Shown: positions 37,116 through 49,525 of the stretch, in pieces
Numbering within the stretch: the first letter of the stretch is position 1
Layout: each line of letters opens with the position of its first letter
Origin: Casuarina equisetifolia
Lineage: Eukaryota; Streptophyta; Magnoliopsida; Fagales; Casuarinaceae
Assembly: GCA_028551475.1 (NCBI GenBank)
Contig: CM052359.1
Span: 19,531,583 to 19,595,582, forward strand
Length of the DNA stretch: 64,000 nt
Reading direction: 5' to 3'
Notes under the pieces: generated by a model
Database searches by the model: none
Told to the model about the DNA's origin: nothing
What the model saw: the letters and a program-made list of their open reading frames with translations, nothing else
Program-made: the position numbers and the translations under genes

Positions 37116-38400
37116 TCACCTTTGTCCTTCGTTATTGTTTAGTATTTTTGTGATGTTATTGGTTGGTTTCGTATCTTGTCTTTGATTGCCTAATATAACT
37201 ATTGAAACACGGATGCGTGTTTCAGCAAAATCCCACCATGGCTGCTGTTTTTTATGCAGCAGAACTTTGCCATCCTCAGTCATCAAAACTTGGATGCCAA
37301 TTGGTTGCGAGTAGGAACTTTTAGATGCATAGTGGAATTTTGCACTGGGATGCATGACAGGACAAGACTGTAGGATATGGACTTGGGAAAAGTTCAGAGA
37401 GAGAGAGAGAGAGAGAGGGGCGGAGTCCACCAAGTTGCTTTTCACTTTGTGCACTTCTTGAACATGGGCAATGCATCGGATATTTGAGCGTTTCATCTAC
37501 TTCTCGAAGATCTCGATAACTTTGTGTGGAGGATCTAGGTACTGCTCCTTGGTTCGATTTTGTTCCTTAATTTAATACTTTCGAGCTAATCTTAAAAACA
37601 AGCAAGCAGTTATCCATAAACATCAAGATATCTAATGATTCATTGGAGGATAAACTTGCCACCAAGGGGCACACAGTGTTATCCTGCAAGTTGTCAAGTG
37701 TAACGAGAAATCATTGGCTAACTTGGCAACTAGAACCTCATGTTGTTCGTCCGGGCTGCCTCTCGTAAACAAGAGGGCATTTAACAACGGAAAAAGGAGT
37801 TTATAGGATATTTTTCTCGGTACACATACAGCACGCGGAATTCCCTTGATCTTTTTCCTTTCCTTTTTTGAATTCTACCTCATGTTTATCCTATACAGCT
37901 TGCTTTAGCCCGGTACAGTGACTGCTGCTTCAACTGCTATTATATGTCGAAGAGACCTTTCTTTGGCAAACCAAACAGAAGGAAAGACGCTTGCAAAATG
38001 CTTGTTGATTAAGATGGTTCGCAGCCATGGGAAACACGAGGCGGGCAAAGATTCTCGGAAGTAGTGCACTCGCTTGATTGGATGACCATAAACAAAATAT
38101 CCAATGGTCATTGGTAGGATGCCCAGCTCGTCCATGGAGAGATATTTAATTTAAAATACAACGGTAGAGAAATCACGATAGAGATTTTAGGCCTAGGTTG
38201 TGTGGGATTATACTATTAAGCAAGATAAACTTCTGTAGCATAAACAAATGAAAAGCATGGCTGCCCTTCCACCCACCAACTGCCACGTGGATCATACCAG
38301 CATTTCTTGTGCGTCTGGTCCAATTGATCGTTAGGTATCCCCTGGTAAACTGCATGGACCTGCCACTCAAATTTGTGCTGTAACCTATATTGATCCACTT
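37116..38400 (-). other. Unidentified low-copy stretch with short minus-strand open frames
   Basis: Less AT-rich than the repeats around it and without internal duplicates in the window. The minus strand holds open frames at 37116-37496, 37905-38135 and 38216-38398. Some pieces read like protein (for example YLDPPHKVIEIFEK at about 37540, on the minus strand, ended by a stop). I recognise no family, splice sites do not join them convincingly, and there is a (GA) run at 37396-37418 inside one of them. It may be a decayed gene, or the frames may be chance. Confidence 0.25.
37396..37418. repeat. (GA)n microsatellite
   Basis: Uninterrupted AG dinucleotide run of about 23 bases. Confidence 0.95.
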
Positions 38401-38919
38401 TCAGTGGTAGTTCTTTTTTAGTTTATTTAACGAGAATAGTGTTCCGAATGTGAACTCAAACTCTCAAAATAAAATATCTATTGTAACGAAGAGAGAATAT
38501 CTAACTTTCCAGAGTTAAAAATTTCTCCCTTGAGTATGCTTTTACGAGAATTTCTTTTTTCAAATAAATGAAATTTAATGACTTCGTTTGATAGTATGAC
38601 CAATGTTTTTGGTTGTTCATGCATTCTTCGGATACATTTTATTGTTAAATTACTGCACTTATTACTTTTATATCAATATGACGTCATTAGAGAGTCTTTA
38701 TTTTTGTCTAGCAATCGAATGGCACGATTATTTTTACTTAGCTTAGCTATCTGAAACTTATCATTGTCTGCTTAGTATTGAGTGAGACGTTTTAATATAA
38801 TTGTGTGATTATCCTGCAAAAGTTGACGTTACAGACACTAATTATACGTTGTACGAATAAGATCTCATAGATTTTCTTTACATGTTACATATAATACAAT
38901 CTTTTGATATTGCTTAGCT

Positions 38920-39150
38920 TCGATAGGATCCAACTAATAACCCAGTTACATGCCTATCACCACAGCGAGAAATAGGATCAGAAAGCATTATGTTTTCCTT
39001 CAACAAGGAGTCGATGACATTGTATTTGAGAAGATATCCTGGCAAACTAGGGAGCTGAGAAGGTTGATTAACAAATGGTGAAACCTCAAACTCTAAGTTG
39101 ATAGTTTGTTCAAATAAAAAGTTCTTACTTCCTTTGGAAAATTAAATGGG
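38920..39150 (-). other. Coding-like stretch of unknown identity, minus strand
   Basis: The minus strand is open for about 75 codons with no start Met at its beginning, ending GLLVGSYRS-stop near 38922. It includes PSLPGYLLKYNVIDSLLKEN and SDPISRCGDRHVTG. Composition looks protein-like and unlike the retrotransposon relics. I do not recognise the family. It could be the last exon of a lost gene or a captured gene piece. Confidence 0.3.
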
Positions 39151-39195
39151 ACATTCTAATGGCTTTTCACGAGTTCTTCTCTTGGAAAAAGAAGC

Positions 39196-39234
39196 AAAAA
39201 AAAAAGGGGGGGGGGGGGGGGGGGGGGGGGGGGG
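39196..39234. repeat. A10 followed by G29 homopolymer run
   Basis: Ten A then 29 G with no interruption. Such long G runs are rare in plant DNA and are prone to sequencing and assembly error. Confidence 0.9.
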
Positions 39235-40754
39235 AAAGACAAGATGTCTTTACACAAGGGGCGTCGACTGTTATAAGCTCATAAAATAGTCTCTGATGGA
39301 GTGGACTTCTGCAAAGATGATAGTAGCGGCATTCTGTAACAATCTATCGGTGAAATACTCAAACATGCTATAATTACATACTACCCTCAATAGACAATAA
39401 ACAAATATAAAAATCACTAAGTAACTAATGTTATGATTACTTATCTTGTTTGATCGTCCACTCTAACACCTTTACCAAGTTTAATAAGTAGATAATTGAA
39501 ACTAATTAGTCAATGAAGTGAAGAATTCAAATTTCAAAGATAATTTCCCAACCTAAGATAAGAGAATTTAGGTGTCCCAATTCCTTACTTTCACTAAGTA
39601 TTCGGGCATCAGATAGTGATTTCAAATCGGATTTCTTTTCCTTCATAAAATATTGGACGATCATCACACTTTTCTGCTCTTTAAAAGAAAGCTACAAGTA
39701 TCATTTGAGACATTACAGGCATTTAATAGAGTTACAAGCATCGATAGAGTTTGTATGGTGTATGACTCCTAATCATGTTGCACATCCAGGGCTGAGGTAA
39801 CGTAGAAGATGTGATTTTATCTGAATGTTTACAATTGATAAAGATCACTACATTAGGGCCACTCATAAGACTCATAGTTCAAAGCATCGCCTCCACAAGT
39901 CAGCTGGGCATCATTACACTATTCAAAAGGTACCCAACCAAAATTAGGAAAACATAGCCTTACTAATAATTCCACAAACCCTGAACGTCATTCAGGAATG
40001 AGAAGGAAAAAACACGATATCGGTCTGTGGTGCCCTTTTTTTTGGGGGGGCCATTGTGTGCTGTTAAACTTGATAAATTATATTTACTCTAGTTAGCACC
40101 TATGGTTTTTCCTTTTCCTTTTTTTTTTTTTTCTGGGGGATCACTTCTTTCCGTAGTCCTTCCATTTTGGATTCATCTGTTGTTTATGGATGCTTTGGAA
40201 TGTGGCAATTAATCACAGATGAAGGCATAACAAAGCAGATAGAAAAAGAGTGAGAGAGGTGACTCAATTCCGTCCTTCCTGGGTTTGATGGGGCGTTTGA
40301 AAAAGTTCAATTTCTGATTGGCATTGACTACCCCCAGTCATATTGGGTCTTGGGATCACGTGGGATTCGCTTAACCATTTTTTATTTTTTGCTGGGGGGT
40401 GGAAATACAACGTGAATGCGGCTATATATATGTGCACCTTCCGTCTCTCATTTCCCACCATCCCTAGTTCATTCTTCCCTCTCTCTCTCTCTCCACTGTG
40501 TTGCCGGAGGGCTTGGTTAGGTGGTGCATACAAATGAACTTTCGTGCCCTTCTTTTGGTTTGGTTTTGAATGAAAGTGGGACTCACCTTTTCTCTTTTTC
40601 CCCGAGCGTAGGGGAGACACTGCCGTCTTGCCAAACTCCATAGACATTCATATTAAGCTCTCTCCTTTTGATACGGAAAACAAACTAAAGTAGTAAATCC
40701 CCTTCCAACTTCTGTTTTTCACCAACGACTTCTGTGTGTGTCGCTCAAGCAAAG
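39235..40754 (+). promoter_or_regulatory. Upstream region and 5' leader of the AAP gene
   Basis: A TATA box candidate (GCTATATATATG) lies at 40421-40432, followed by a pyrimidine-rich stretch (40475-40495, CT repeats) and about 300 bp of leader before the ATG at 40755. G-runs occur at 40043-40050 and T-runs at 40117-40131. The start of transcription near 40455-40460 is inferred from the TATA position only. No other gene is visible. Confidence 0.45.
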
Positions 40755-42698
40755 ATGGGTGAGAACGCTGCCACGAAGAACCTCCACCGCCACCACCAAA
40801 TCTTTGACATTTCTATGGACGTGCTTCCTCAGAGCGGCTCCAAATGCTTTGACGACGATGGCCGTCCCAAACGAACAGGTAAAATATCCGCCCTCTAGCC
40901 TGCACCAGGCTTTGAATAGTCTGCTCCTTCCTCTGTGTTCGTTGAAACTTTGATTGTTTTGGCTTACCTGCTTATTTACGTTCATAACTTTTAACATGAA
41001 CAGGAACTGTGTGGACTGCCAGTGCTCACATAATAACAGCAGTGATAGGATCTGGGGTGCTATCCTTAGCCTGGGCCATTGCTCAGCTGGGTTGGATTGC
41101 TGGTCCTGCTGTGATGTTCGCGTTCTCCGTCGTCACTTACTACACTTCATCATTGCTAGCAGATTGCTACCGTGCAGGTGACTCCGTAACCGGCAAGAGA
41201 AACTACACTTACATGGATGCAGTCCATTCCATTCTAGGTATGCATTTGAGAAGCTTGATCGCAATCTATTCATAGACGAGAGGTTCTTTCATTGATTTTA
41301 ATACGCTTTATTTTATACAGGTGAACCTAAGGTCAAGCTATGTGGGTTTATTCAGTACCTCAATCTTTTTGGAATAGCAATTGGGTACACTATAGCAGCA
41401 TCTACAAGCATGACGTGAGCCAATTTTATTTGCTTATTTTCTCGTTACCTTGCTTCCTAATTTACTTCCCATCGATTTCATTTATTTTCATTGACGCAGG
41501 GCGATCAAGCGGTCCAATTGTTTCCATCAGAATGGCGGGAAGAACCCATGTGAGATGTCAAGCAATCCATACATGATCATTTTTGGGATAACCCAAATTT
41601 TGTTTTCTCAAATCCCGGACTTTGATCAGATATGGTGGCTATCAATAGTCGCCGCGGTCATGTCTTTTACCTATTCCTCAATTGGTCTAGGCCTCGGAAT
41701 AGCCAAAGTTGCAGGTTCACAACACACTAGGAGGCTAATTTTTGAAATGAATTTATTAATCTTCGTTGATTTACATCAAACTGACTTCAAGCTTTCTTTT
41801 TATTCACTGATGAGCAGTTACCGGAACCTTTCGGGGTAGTCTCACCGGAGTAAGAATTGGAACTGTGACTGAGACCCAAAAGTTGTGGAGGAGTTTCCAG
41901 GCTCTAGGCGACATAGCCTTTGCTTACTCATTTTCTGTCATTCTTATTGAAATTCAGGTATAATTTTTCACGTAAATGGTAGAATTAAGAAGTACAAAAG
42001 ACAAAAGGTTCAAAAATTAGTTCCTAATCCATATTCTTTCGCAGGACACCATCAAATCCCCCCCATCGGAAGCAAAGACGATGAAGAAAGCCACCATATT
42101 CAGCATTATTGTGACGACAATATTTTACATGCTTTGTGGCTCTATGGGCTACGCAGCTTTTGGAGACCTAGCACCTAGTAATCTCCTCACAGGATTTGGT
42201 TTCTACAACCCATTTTGGCTTCTTGATGTTGCTAATGCTGCCATAGTAATCCATCTGGTGGGTGCATACCAAGTTTTTTGCCAGCCTATCTTTGCCTTTA
42301 TTGAGAAAACCGCTGCAGAAAAATGGCCCGAAAGCGAATTCATCACGAAGGAAATTGCAATTGCGATCCCCCAATTTGGCACATATAAGCTCAACCTCTT
42401 CCGTTTGGTTTGTAGATCGATGTTCGTGATCTTGACCACCATTATATCCATGTTACTTCCGTTCTTCAACGATGTTGTGGGAATCCTTGGGGCACTTGGG
42501 TTTTGGCCTTTAACTGTGTATTTTCCGGTTGAGATGTATATTGCGCAGAAGAAAATACCAAGATGGAGCTCCAGATGGATATGCCTCCAAATGCTGAGTC
42601 TTGCTAGCCTTACAATATCAATCGCAGCCGCTGCAGGTTCAATCGCTGGTGTCATGCTCGACCTTGAGGCCTACAGGCCCTTCAAGACTAACTATTAA
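40755..42698 (+). CDS. AAP4: Amino acid permease, AAP family (AAP4-like), complete
   Basis: Exons 40755-40878, 41004-41237, 41321-41414, 41500-41714, 41818-41957, 42045-42698; all GT-AG and in phase, giving 486 residues, the usual AAP length. The product is a proton-coupled amino acid importer of the plasma membrane (AAAP/ATF superfamily, about eleven membrane segments). Seen in order: KCFDDDGRPKRTGTVWTASA, GSGVLSLAWAIAQLGW, GKRNYTYMDAV, QYLNLFGIAIGYT, RSNCFHQNGG, IPDFDQIWW, FAYSFSVILIEIQDT, GYAAFGDLAP, NPFWLLDVANAAIV, GALGFWPLTVYFPVEMY and a C-terminus ending YRPFKTNY. The first ATG is used; a second in-frame Met 20 codons on (MDVLPQSG) matches the shorter N-terminus of some family members. 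AAP2/AAP3/AAP4 are alike in sequence; the symbol rests on gene order. Confidence 0.96.
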
Positions 42699-42956
42699 CT
42701 CTTTGGTTGTCTCTCGAGTTCGGAAATCATTGAACAAAAAGACAAGACGATCGATCAGGTTTCAGTTCCATAAGAATGAAATAATATGAAGCGGTTGGTG
42801 ATAAGCTAAGTAACGTGCTTTTGTCATCTAGGTCTTCTAAAGTTCTCTGGTCGAAAAAAATCATAGAGGGACTGCTTTCTATGGAACCAGTTATGTATAT
42901 ACCTTCTCCTAGAATGTCTCAGTTCTTAGTCCTTGGAAATTAACGGGAGTTACCAA

Positions 42957-43021
<65 letters not shown>

Positions 43022-44664
43022 GGGTACTGATGTGATTGTCAAGGGCCTTTGGTGTTAGAACTTTTCCATACTTCTTTCCGCTTCTTACTTTTGTCATTCA
43101 ATTGGTATCCGATCCCCATCCAATCCAATCAAGTTTCTCGCTCGAATCTGAGCTGCACAAAATGACATCACTCTAATGACGTTGAACGGAGTTGAAAACT
43201 AGGCTGTTGGTGAAAAGAAGACTGTTACTGTTTAAGATCGCAGCTAGCTGCCCGCACCTACCCAAACTCCTTTAAGATTATGATCGAACCAGTTATCGTT
43301 CAAAGGAAACCCTCTTTTAAGAAAAAGAAACATTAGATTCCTGTTAGTTTGTTTACAAATATCAAAACCATAAAACCATACCCACAAGAAAGAAAAAAGA
43401 GCTATAAAAAAGAGGTATAGCCTAATGAGGTATACCATTAGATTCCTTTTTTTCCATGAATTAGAAGAAAGATTGATTAATTAACTTCGCAATTTGCTTT
43501 GATCACTCCAACCACGTCTTGATTTTCTACCTTATTTTTAAACTTGGTGATGAATCAAGAGCGAGCATGCCCTATTCTTTCTCACACCAAGTTAGAAATC
43601 CTTTTTACAATTCATATGTAGTCAACTAAACCTTTAAGTCCAACAGCTAATATTTTTCAATTATCCCATAAATAGCACCCAAACACTACTTTTCATTTCG
43701 TCTATTAAAAAAAAATCATAATTGCACATCCAGCTTCACGTAATTATTTAATCGGTTATACTCCCCTTAAAGTTTGTAAACAAACTGTCTTATGTACAAG
43801 TAGTTGTTGTTGTTATTGCTGTTATTGTTGCTATTTTATAAATGGATTTTCTACAAGTTTGCGTATGAAGCCAACAGCAGTTCTTAATTCACCCAAACTT
43901 TGATCTCTTTTGTCATTCCCATTGGCTGGTGTGAACCAATCTGGGGGATAAAATGCAAGTTCGTGTTCTCAAACCCATAAATCCAAAACCCACGCTCAAT
44001 ACTACACAGATCGGTAGACAAACAGTCAACGCTAACAGAAAACTGATAAAACGTCTATTAAGCCGACAGAATTTAACCTTTTATGACCAAGAGAGAGCAT
44101 AGTTTTCTGTTCCAGAGACAAAACCCCCCAATTGTGACGAAGAGAGAAACTAGAAAATCAATGTTCCAAGCTTTTGTCCCAAATCAACCAGGCCACCGCT
44201 CAAAATTTAAGACATACACATGAAGATCATTATCATAATTAAATTCTCAACTCAATAGCACGCCCGCATGTGTTCATTACATATCAATGAATTGTATTTA
44301 TATCACAAAGTGAAAAAATAACGAACAAAAAACAGACTGCTTTCTCACTGCAAGTGAGAAGGACAGAATGAAATTGACAGGGATATGATTCCCAGAAAAC
44401 ACTACTTTACATCGAACAGCCATTCTGGATTTCAGACACATACCTTTTCAGCCCCGACAAGCACAGATGAAAATGAGCATTGGCAGTACAAAACAGAAAC
44501 CCACTAAGGCATCTCGGTGGCTCTATTTCAGCAGTTGATAATTTTCAACTTCAATCGACATTCAGTAACACCAAAGGGAAGTCTGAGAACAGATTTCGTT
44601 GCCCTTCCAATGACTATCACAGTCGCCCAACGAATCAATTTGAAGTGGAAAAGCCCAGAAAATT
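42699..44664. other. Region between the convergent AAP and auxilin-like genes
   Basis: Holds the 3' ends of both genes. A possible AAP poly(A) signal (AATAAT) lies near 42779-42784. A (TC) run of about 54 bases is at 42962-43015. No gene or element was recognised in 43020-44300. Confidence 0.6.
42962..43015. repeat. (TC)27 microsatellite
   Basis: About 54 bases of uninterrupted TC dinucleotide, 265 bp after the AAP stop codon. Confidence 0.95.
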
Positions 44665-47600
44665 TTAAAAAAGTTCCTCTGAATTAAACTTGTTCCAAGC
44701 TTCCTGAGAAAATATTACCAAGCTATGAACATGAATAAATCTGAGAAATCTAAGCAAAATATTATTAACTTATCCAATAAAAAGACGATACCCAAAAGCG
44801 CATCAACTTTGCCGATGCTCTCACTAAATAAAACAAGTCGATTATCCAAATGAATATATCAAGGGTCTAAATCATTATGCGTGAAACCAAGAACATTCAC
44901 AAAAATGCCATATGCATCATTCCTATGCAGGCAGCAGCTCCAACATCCTGTGGTTATTTATTCTCTTTCACAGGCATAATGCATAAATGAACTAAACACT
45001 CGACCAGTTTACAAATAAATACGTACATCTAGCACATATGACTAGATAACTATATCAATTGCAAAGTCAATAAACATGGGTAGCCCTCATGACTTTTTTG
45101 TCTTCTTTTCTTTTTTCTTTCCTTTTTTCCCTTTCTTTTTCTCTCTTTGTCCATAAAGACTGATAAAGAAGACAGGCAATAAAATTGTTTAATGGATCTG
45201 ATACTGATCAAGTACCTTAAGGAGATCAAACACCTTCTCTGCAACATATTTCTGTTGTAGAGTGGCCCCTTTTTGCTGCACCTTATCAGGGTGGATGCAC
45301 AAGGTAGCCTTCCTGTAAATCTTTTTAACAGCAGGCGCCGTAATCATATCAGTCAAAGAAACTGGCTGCCAACCACATTCAGGCCAGAGCACCTGCCAAT
45401 CCATAGAACCAAATACAGTCATATAAACCCATAACATAAAGAACAGTCATATCTTACAGGTGAAGTAATTTAGCGGAAAACTAAGTATTTAAATGACTGA
45501 GCAGCAGTACCTCTAGCTGCCACTTGAACAGATATAGGATTAGATTCATGTAAAACTAAGTATGTGCTTGAGATGACATTGGGATGTCAGCAGATACTGT
45601 ATAAGTAGCAACTAAGTAACTGCAGTTCTCTGTATCAGTTATTTATTGAATACATTGGTTGCAACAGTTGGCACCTCTTAACTCATTTCTTTTCTCCCTT
45701 TACAAGGGCCAAATCAATTTCTTCCACATCAGGGGTTCTTGACGGAAAACCAGACTATATCCCCAATCATTTCTGCAAAGACCTAACTTTCCTTCCTATT
45801 TAATCAACTAGACCTCATACAATTTTTTTCTTTCCAACCCTGTTCTTTCTCTATAATATAATTCTCTAGGGCCAACCACAACCCAGATTTTTCTCCTCAT
45901 TCCTAAACTACTCCCACCACCATTCCTTTGCTAGACTTCCAATCACCAGGTATAGAGCTCTCAAAGGATGGAAGAATATATCATCTATACAGATCATGTG
46001 ACCAATGGACCAGGAAAGGTTGCAGGGCTACCCACATTAATTAAAGGATGATTCTTTATTGTTCCAGCTTCACCATGTAGACAACGATTTGCAACAGAAT
46101 AAAATATTCCAAAAGTTGAATGAATTTTGATACACAACTACCTCCATATATATGTCAGATTAGTGGATAAACTAATCAGCATCAGCCGGTTCCAAACCCT
46201 ATACAAGGGGTGTTTCCTTTCAAATGAAAACTACCTCGTCCAGCTCAAATGAATATAGATACCAAGTGGAAAAAGAGAAAGAGGGAGAAACTAAACCGAG
46301 ACTTTTAACATGAAATTCTGAATTAAGACTCCACTATGATATGCATCTTATATGAATAAATGACAAAGATTCTCAGCACCACATTTGAAAAAAAAAATCC
46401 AAACCAATAAATATCTTGTTCTCATTTGAATTTGAAATTGCAAAAAAGGTCAATAGTCCTAATAGAAACAGCTATAGGATCATTCATTCATAGCACCAAC
46501 ATTCATCTTAATTCAATCTGAGTAGAAAAAGAAGGTATGGCATTCCTCCAGACAATTTAAACATAAGCATACAACTTAAAATGATTACTTTGCAATCTCC
46601 AATCCCCATCCTTTTTAAGGTATCCTCTAAATGAATATTTGGCCACCGCTTTTGTAGGCACCATCCACTTAGGTCATGACCAAATTACTCTTTTCTGCAA
46701 TAAATTTATTGAAAATACAATGTGCTCATTGCCAATCCACTAAAGCTCCTCCATTTTACACTGTCCAGAACTTAACTGGACAGAAATGCCTTCAAAGACT
46801 AAGCATGATACATCCATTATTATTTCCCAAAGTATGTCAGATTGAAAGACCACCAATTGTAACTCCCATACTACTAATTGATTGCAGAACAAACAATGCC
46901 TGATTTAACCAAGCCATATTTAAGATCATTGCCAAGCCACTACAAACAAATTCCTCTTTACTAGAAATAAACTCTATCACTAACAGACTAAGGCTTACAA
47001 AACAAAAGTACAAGAAACAAGTGAGGAAATTAGTTTAGGAAATAACCTGAAAATTAAAACTGGAGCTTAACTCAGAATTCTAAATCAAGATAATGTCTAA
47101 ATAATCAACAAGACAATCGTCAACTAAAGACAGAAAAAGCCTCTTGAGAGAGCTGAACTCTCAAGACAATATGTCAGTAGTGCTGCTGACACCTTGAAGC
47201 ACCTTAACATATACCAACTCCCTCTTTTCTAAACAGCTACTTAGATAAAAAGAAGCTTCAAAAATGGAAGCAGTGCTCAAAAACCTAAGTTGTTTTCAAT
47301 GTGCTCACACAGAATAATGTTACATCCACGAACAGATGTAGGAAATAATCATCTTTGCCTTAGGCCACCTTCAACTGCCTTGCTATCATCTATTCAGGAC
47401 CTTCACCCCCCAAAATGAGAGGGAGAGATAGAGAAAGCGGGAAACCCTACCAAAGACTCCAAACTACCCAAAAATGACCATCATAAATTAGAAGCATGAC
47501 CATCCACTAGGACTGAAACTCTCTATGACAAAACTCCATCTCCATTTCAGTATCAGTCTCATGATACCCCAGTACCAGGGCAATGCCATCAGCAGATCAG

Positions 47601-49494
47601 AAGTAATTAAGGACATATGAGCCTTGAACAAGAATTATTTACTTTCTCAAAATCATCTTCTGTAAATACAGTGGAGAAAATTCAAAAATCAAACCCCATC
47701 TATTGAACATGATCAGTTCAGTACCAAGTATATGACAAATTTCGGCTTACATCAAACTCCTAAAATAGGCCAAGCATGACTATTGTAGGCTCATAAGCAC
47801 ATTGTTAAAAAAATACAAGCAGCGGCAAGCTGATGAGCATGATCAATCTAGGCATTTAAGTAGAGATTATACATCTTATTCATCCAACAGAAGAAGAAAA
47901 AATGCACGTGTACACAAACAAACTCTCTGAACCTTGAACGCACAACCTCATTCTCCATCTTGCTTTCACAAAGAGAGGAGACACCTTTTCAACTACAGCC
48001 CACTTTCTCAAACTTGGCTAGGTAATTTCAAAAAGACATAATATTGCTGTACCTTTATATTCCACACACATCAAACATATGAACACAGAATGCAGGCCAA
48101 AACAATTATAGAGATCAGATCGGTGTTGCGTAGTTGGCATAAAAGACCATCCAAAATGTAGACCAGAAGACATACATATTGCAGAGTTGAAAGCAAAGCA
48201 CGCAAATTCCCGTCCTTCCCTGCAGCCCAACGCTTAATCTCAACATCCAGGGTTTCAGCAATCCTCTGAAATCAGTGCATATCAGAAATTACACAATTAA
48301 CATGGACTCCAGGAACTACATGTAAGTTTTAGTATAGTATAACATCTACGCACATGTAAGGAATTAAGTGCTTTAGATACACAGATATATATACATAGAC
48401 ACAAAAAAAGGTGTGTGAATGGTACTAAAAGCATTAAATGATGATAACAGAATCCAGCAACATATACAACTACTTTTCGCTGGAATAGCATAAAATGCAA
48501 CAGCAGTAAAGTACAAAAGGAAAAAGGGGGAATTGGTAGAGGGGGCCAATGGTTGGCTCAGTTATTGTGGGTCATGAATGCGTTGGAAACAATTTAGTAC
48601 ATCTAGCAAGTTATTACTAATTCAATTAATTAAAAAATACCTAACTCAAACCCAACTACTACAGCAGATCCCCATCTGTCAGGAACCCATTTTTATAACC
48701 ACTTTATTTTTCACTGTTTGGAAATGTATTAGTAGGGAAATTAGAAGCAATTCTTGTTTCTTTCCTATGTTGAACAATTGCTACACCTGTTATGTTTCTT
48801 GGATGATTTCAAAGTGGTATTCAAGCTTCTTTTAGTAACTTTATCCGGAATTTATATAGGTAAAATTGAAGGTTCCGTGAATATTTTTCAAGGTAATCTT
48901 TTTGTTATTGCTATTTTAGCTTAAGACATCCAATACATGCACAGATTACAATAATTGATTAAATCAACATGACATGATATGTTATTTAACTCATAATAAT
49001 GCATAAACAAGTCATATACAAGCTAAAGTAAATTATAAAAAATGAATAATCTCCTAGAGGTATTAGGAACTTCAAGCAAAGACAGAAGTGAGAAAAAATT
49101 AAATGAAAAGAAATCTCCAGTTTAGTCATTTCTGTTCTCTCCAGTGAACATTCTCTCTCTATTGCATCATTTAATTCCAACACTGAGTGTTATTAGCCAT
49201 CCAAAAAAGAATTGTTACGGTATGGTCATTTATTGTTCAAATTCGCTCACAAACATATCATACCAAGATTTATTTTTATTTTTTGTTATTTTCTAAAAGA
49301 TAAGAAAAGGAAAAGAATTCTTTGTTTATGTATCTTCCTAACTATCCCTTCAGCAGATTCCTCATAACTCACTAGTATCTAATTTTGGCCCCATATCCCC
49401 CTTTCTCTCTTTCCCACAAGGAAACAAAGAGGAAGCACATCTCACAACCATGGTTTTTATCTCTTCTTCACAATTTTTTATACACTTTCTTTGG

Positions 49495-49525
<31 letters not shown>

